Source of the DNA: Lysobacter_K sp043738095
Lineage (GTDB): Bacteria; Pseudomonadota; Gammaproteobacteria; Xanthomonadales; Xanthomonadaceae
Length of the DNA stretch: 64,000 bases
Assembly: GCA_043738095.1 (NCBI GenBank)
Contig: JAYSZI010000123.1
Location: 1-64,000 of the forward strand
Direction of reading: 5' to 3'
How positions within the stretch are numbered: position 1 is the stretch's first letter; the number at the start of each line of letters is the position of its first letter. The translations under genes and the position numbers were made by a program. Of this stretch, positions 62,097 through 64,000 are shown piece after piece. The notes beneath the pieces were generated by a model. That model was given only the letters and a program-made list of their open reading frames with translations, was not told where the DNA came from and searched no databases.

Positions 62097-62396
62097 GGTT
62101 GCTCGCTGTTGTGGAGTGACCGAAAACACGACGGGCGCGCTCCGCCCACTCGCTAGGCGCCCTGGTCACCCAGCACGCTCTATCAAGTAATCAACGCTTG
62201 GAAATCAGCGCGGGCTCGCCTGCAAGCCGCCCATCGAACTGCGTTTAACAGCCGTTCCTGAAACCCAGGTGCGGCACCACGTAATCCGGCGTAGCTGTGC
62301 CCGGAAGACTTAACGATTAGCTCCACCATTCACGGCATGCAGACGAAGGCCGACTGAGACTGCTGCTGCATTTACGCGTTACCGAACAGGGGCGGT
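62097..62396. other. Intergenic region between the GDP-mannose epimerase and wecA-like genes with nested inverted repeats
   Basis: This 300-nt gap shows no gene. Near its start GTGACC (62116-62121) pairs with GGTCAC (62164-62169), and inside it GGGCGC (62133-62138) pairs with GCGCCC (62157-62162), giving a nested stem that may end the long operon; no T-run follows. The remaining 225 nt may hold a separate promoter for the wecA-like gene, but I find no good -35/-10 pair. Confidence 0.4.
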
Positions 62397-63515
62397 ATGG
62401 GTACTTATTCAATAGCACTGGTCATGAGCGCACTTCTCACGGCCCTCATCTTGTGGGTGCTTCACCCCATAGCCCTGAGGCATGGATTGGTGGATCTCCC
62501 CGGGGGGCGTAAAGACCATTCACACCCGACGCCGATCACCGGTGGCTTAGCGATTGCCATCGCCATTTTCGTGACTGCTTTTGCGGTAAACGAATTTTCG
62601 CAAACGTTTGCGGCTTTCGTGGCAGGCGCTTTGCTGCTGGTCGTGATCGGGATGGTGGACGATGCCCGCGACCTGCGCTGGCCTTGGCGCATTCTGGCGC
62701 AAGTAGTCGCCGCGCTGGTCATGATCTATTGGGGCGGGGTTCGGGTCGACTATGTCGGCCCGATCTTCACCGACACGCCGATTTCGCTCGGCCCGTGGGC
62801 GGTCCCATTCACCGTGGTTGCCACCGTGGGCTTAGTCAATGCAGTGAATATGTCCGATGGCACGGACGGCTTAGCGGGCTCTTTGTGCTTTGTGGGCTTG
62901 TTGATGCTCGGCGCGGCTGCGCTTTATGCGGGCAACGAAAGCCTGTTCGCCAAGTTGCTGCCCATTCTGGCTGCGATCGGGGTTTTTTTAACCTCCAACC
63001 TTCGATTCGCCTCACAGAGACGCGCAAAAGTTTTCCTGGGCAATGGCGGCAGCGCCTTCCTGGGATTCACCATCGCGTGGGTAGCTTTCCGCCTCACCCA
63101 GAGTTCGGCGCACCCGGTTTCCCCGGTGCTCGCCCCTTGGTTACTCGCCCCGCCCCTCATTGATTGCCTTGTTCTGATTGTTCGGCGAATCAAAATGGGC
63201 CGCTCCCCCTTCCACGCGGACCGCGACCATATTCACCACTTGCTGTTGGATGCGGGATTCACGCCGACGCAAGTAGCCATGGGGTTGAGTTTGCTGTCTT
63301 TGACCTTGGGCGTGCTGGCCGCGTCTGTGCTGCGGACCAATAGTGGAACTGAGACCCACCTGGTGGTGGGGTTCGCGGTATTGACCTTGGCCTACTACTG
63401 GCTGACCTCGCGTCGTCCACGCGCCGTGCGCTCGTTTAAGCGGTTGCGGTATGCGCTGATGGGGGACGGCATCCACCCCCGATTCGTCCGCGATCATGAA
63501 AAAGTAGAATCGTAG
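62397..63515 (+). CDS. wecA: Undecaprenyl-phosphate GlcNAc-1-phosphate transferase (WecA/TagO family)
   Basis: The 372-residue polytopic enzyme has about eleven helices and the PNPT catalytic motifs: GMVDDARDLRW (metal-binding DD), NAVNMSDGTDGLAGS, FLGNGGSAFLGF and FHADRDHIHHLL. It would start the repeat unit by moving a HexNAc-1-phosphate (usually GlcNAc) to undecaprenyl phosphate. It sits at the distal end of the cluster after a 300-nt gap and is the only initiating transferase seen, with no WbaP/GumD-type gene. Start ATG 62397. Confidence 0.92.
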   Translation: MGTYSIALVMSALLTALILWVLHPIALRHGLVDLPGGRKDHSHPTPITGGLAIAIAIFVTAFAVNEFSQTFAAFVAGALLLVVIGMVDDARDLRWPWRILAQVVAALVMIYWGGVRVDYVGPIFTDTPISLGPWAVPFTVVATVGLVNAVNMSDGTDGLAGSLCFVGLLMLGAAALYAGNESLFAKLLPILAAIGVFLTSNLRFASQRRAKVFLGNGGSAFLGFTIAWVAFRLTQSSAHPVSPVLAPWLLAPPLIDCLVLIVRRIKMGRSPFHADRDHIHHLLLDAGFTPTQVAMGLSLLSLTLGVLAASVLRTNSGTETHLVVGFAVLTLAYYWLTSRRPRAVRSFKRLRYALMGDGIHPRFVRDHEKVES

Positions 63516-63602
63516 ATCCCACCCACACCTGGGCAATCAAGCGTGGCGAGTCCTCATCGAATGGGCGAAACGCTCCCGCTTGGTGTGCCGGCAGGTCGCG
63601 GC

Positions 63603-64000
63603 ATGTTTCTGCCACTGCCAGACGCTCATGTAACGCTGGATCCGGCATGGCTCTCGCTCGATGCCGCCGGTGCTTTGTTTGCGCAGTTGCTAGATGCGCT
63701 GCCCTGGGAAGTACACACCGTGCGGCTGTTCGGTCGCGAGCACCCCGCGCCGCGACTGAGCTGTTGGATCGGTGATGCCGACGCGAGTTACCGCTACTCG
63801 GGCACGCACTTTACGCCCCGGCCGTGGCCGACAGCATTGCGACCGATTCGCGAGCGGCTTGCGCACGAGCTCGGTGGCGATTTCAACAGCGTGCTCGCTA
63901 ATCGGTACCGCGACGGACGCGACGCGGTGGGCTGGCATAGCGACTCCGAGCGGGAATTGGGTGGGTCGCCGGTCATCGCATCGCTCAGCCTGGGTGCCAC
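63603..64000 (+). CDS. AlkB-family 2-oxoglutarate/Fe(II) dioxygenase, 5' part
   Basis: The frame is open from 63516 to the window edge, and the gene is cut off at the right. From the ATG at 63603 the protein reads MFLPLPDAHVTLDPAWLSLD, LPWEVHTVRLFGREHPAPRL, then NRYRDGRDAVGWHSDSERELG and PVIASLSLGA. The NxYxDGxDxxGWHSDxE part holds the first iron ligands (H-x-D) of AlkB proteins, which remove alkyl lesions from nucleic acids. In-frame GTG 63543 and ATG 63561 are alternative starts. It is not obviously part of the polysaccharide cluster. Confidence 0.85.
   Translation, partial: MFLPLPDAHVTLDPAWLSLDAAGALFAQLLDALPWEVHTVRLFGREHPAPRLSCWIGDADASYRYSGTHFTPRPWPTALRPIRERLAHELGGDFNSVLANRYRDGRDAVGWHSDSERELGGSPVIASLSLGA

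Noticed and set aside
62391..62400. GGCGGTATGG resembling the RfaH ops/JUMPstart element
   Set aside because: Only the first seven bases match the GGCGGTAG-type core, and it overlaps the wecA-like start codon rather than lying in a leader.

Overview
The window is high-GC, densely coded bacterial DNA that fits the Xanthomonadaceae (Lysobacteraceae; Xanthomonas, Lysobacter or Luteimonas-like relatives). The main clue is gene order. A lipopolysaccharide (LPS) O-antigen locus lies between metB and etfA/etfB, the known site of the hypervariable LPS locus in Xanthomonas. A mannose-1-phosphate guanylyltransferase gene (manC/xanB type) and a CoA-transferase pair (scoAB, called lpsIJ in Xanthomonas literature) follow. 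The genus cannot be decided from sequence alone.

Layout. (1) 1-4150: the end of a small DUF465-like gene, a bacterial cystathionine beta-synthase, a 2-oxoglutarate/Fe(II) oxygenase fused to a redoxin-like domain, and metB. (2) 4147-16740, plus strand: an ABC-transporter-dependent O-antigen cluster. It holds wzm, wzt with a C-terminal carbohydrate-binding domain, two methyltransferases (one with a long coiled-coil tail), a 975-residue GT2+GT4 double glycosyltransferase, another glycosyltransferase, a complete three-component Gtr-like glycosylation module (polytopic protein, GtrB-like, GtrA), a methyltransferase and a small membrane protein. (3) 17011-22312, minus strand: a lipoprotein, two methyltransferases, etfA and etfB. 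(4) 22687-28163, plus strand: manC, scoA, scoB and a secreted reprolysin-type metalloprotease with five exact 58-residue repeats. (5) 28251-31960, minus strand: a WbsX-RgpF glycosyltransferase and the ETF:ubiquinone oxidoreductase.

(6) 32184-63515, plus strand: a very large exopolysaccharide or capsule cluster. It starts with the export and regulation set (PHP-type tyrosine phosphatase, Wza, Wzc with a tyrosine-rich tail) and continues with an unknown anchored protein and a Wzy/ligase-family protein. It then has precursor genes (Ugd, UDP-xylose synthase, GalE, a GDP-mannose 3,5-epimerase homologue), an MsbA/PglK-type ABC flippase, ten glycosyltransferases, a second polymerase candidate, an asparagine-synthase homologue, an FkbM methyltransferase, a second methyltransferase, an acyltransferase and, last, a WecA-type initiating transferase. 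Many neighbours overlap by 1-8 bp (GTGA, ATGA, TTGA, TGATG), so extensive translational coupling is likely. (7) 63603 to the end: the start of an AlkB-family gene.

Working model: the first cluster makes and exports an O-antigen by the Wzm/Wzt route. Its chain length may be set by a WbdD-like methyltransferase/coiled-coil protein, and the chain may be decorated by the Gtr-like module. The second cluster makes a separate heteropolysaccharide predicted to use UDP-GlcA, UDP-xylose, UDP-galactose and GDP-L-galactose or L-gulose. It would be flipped by an ABC transporter (no Wzx was recognised), polymerised by a Wzy protein and exported through Wza/Wzc.
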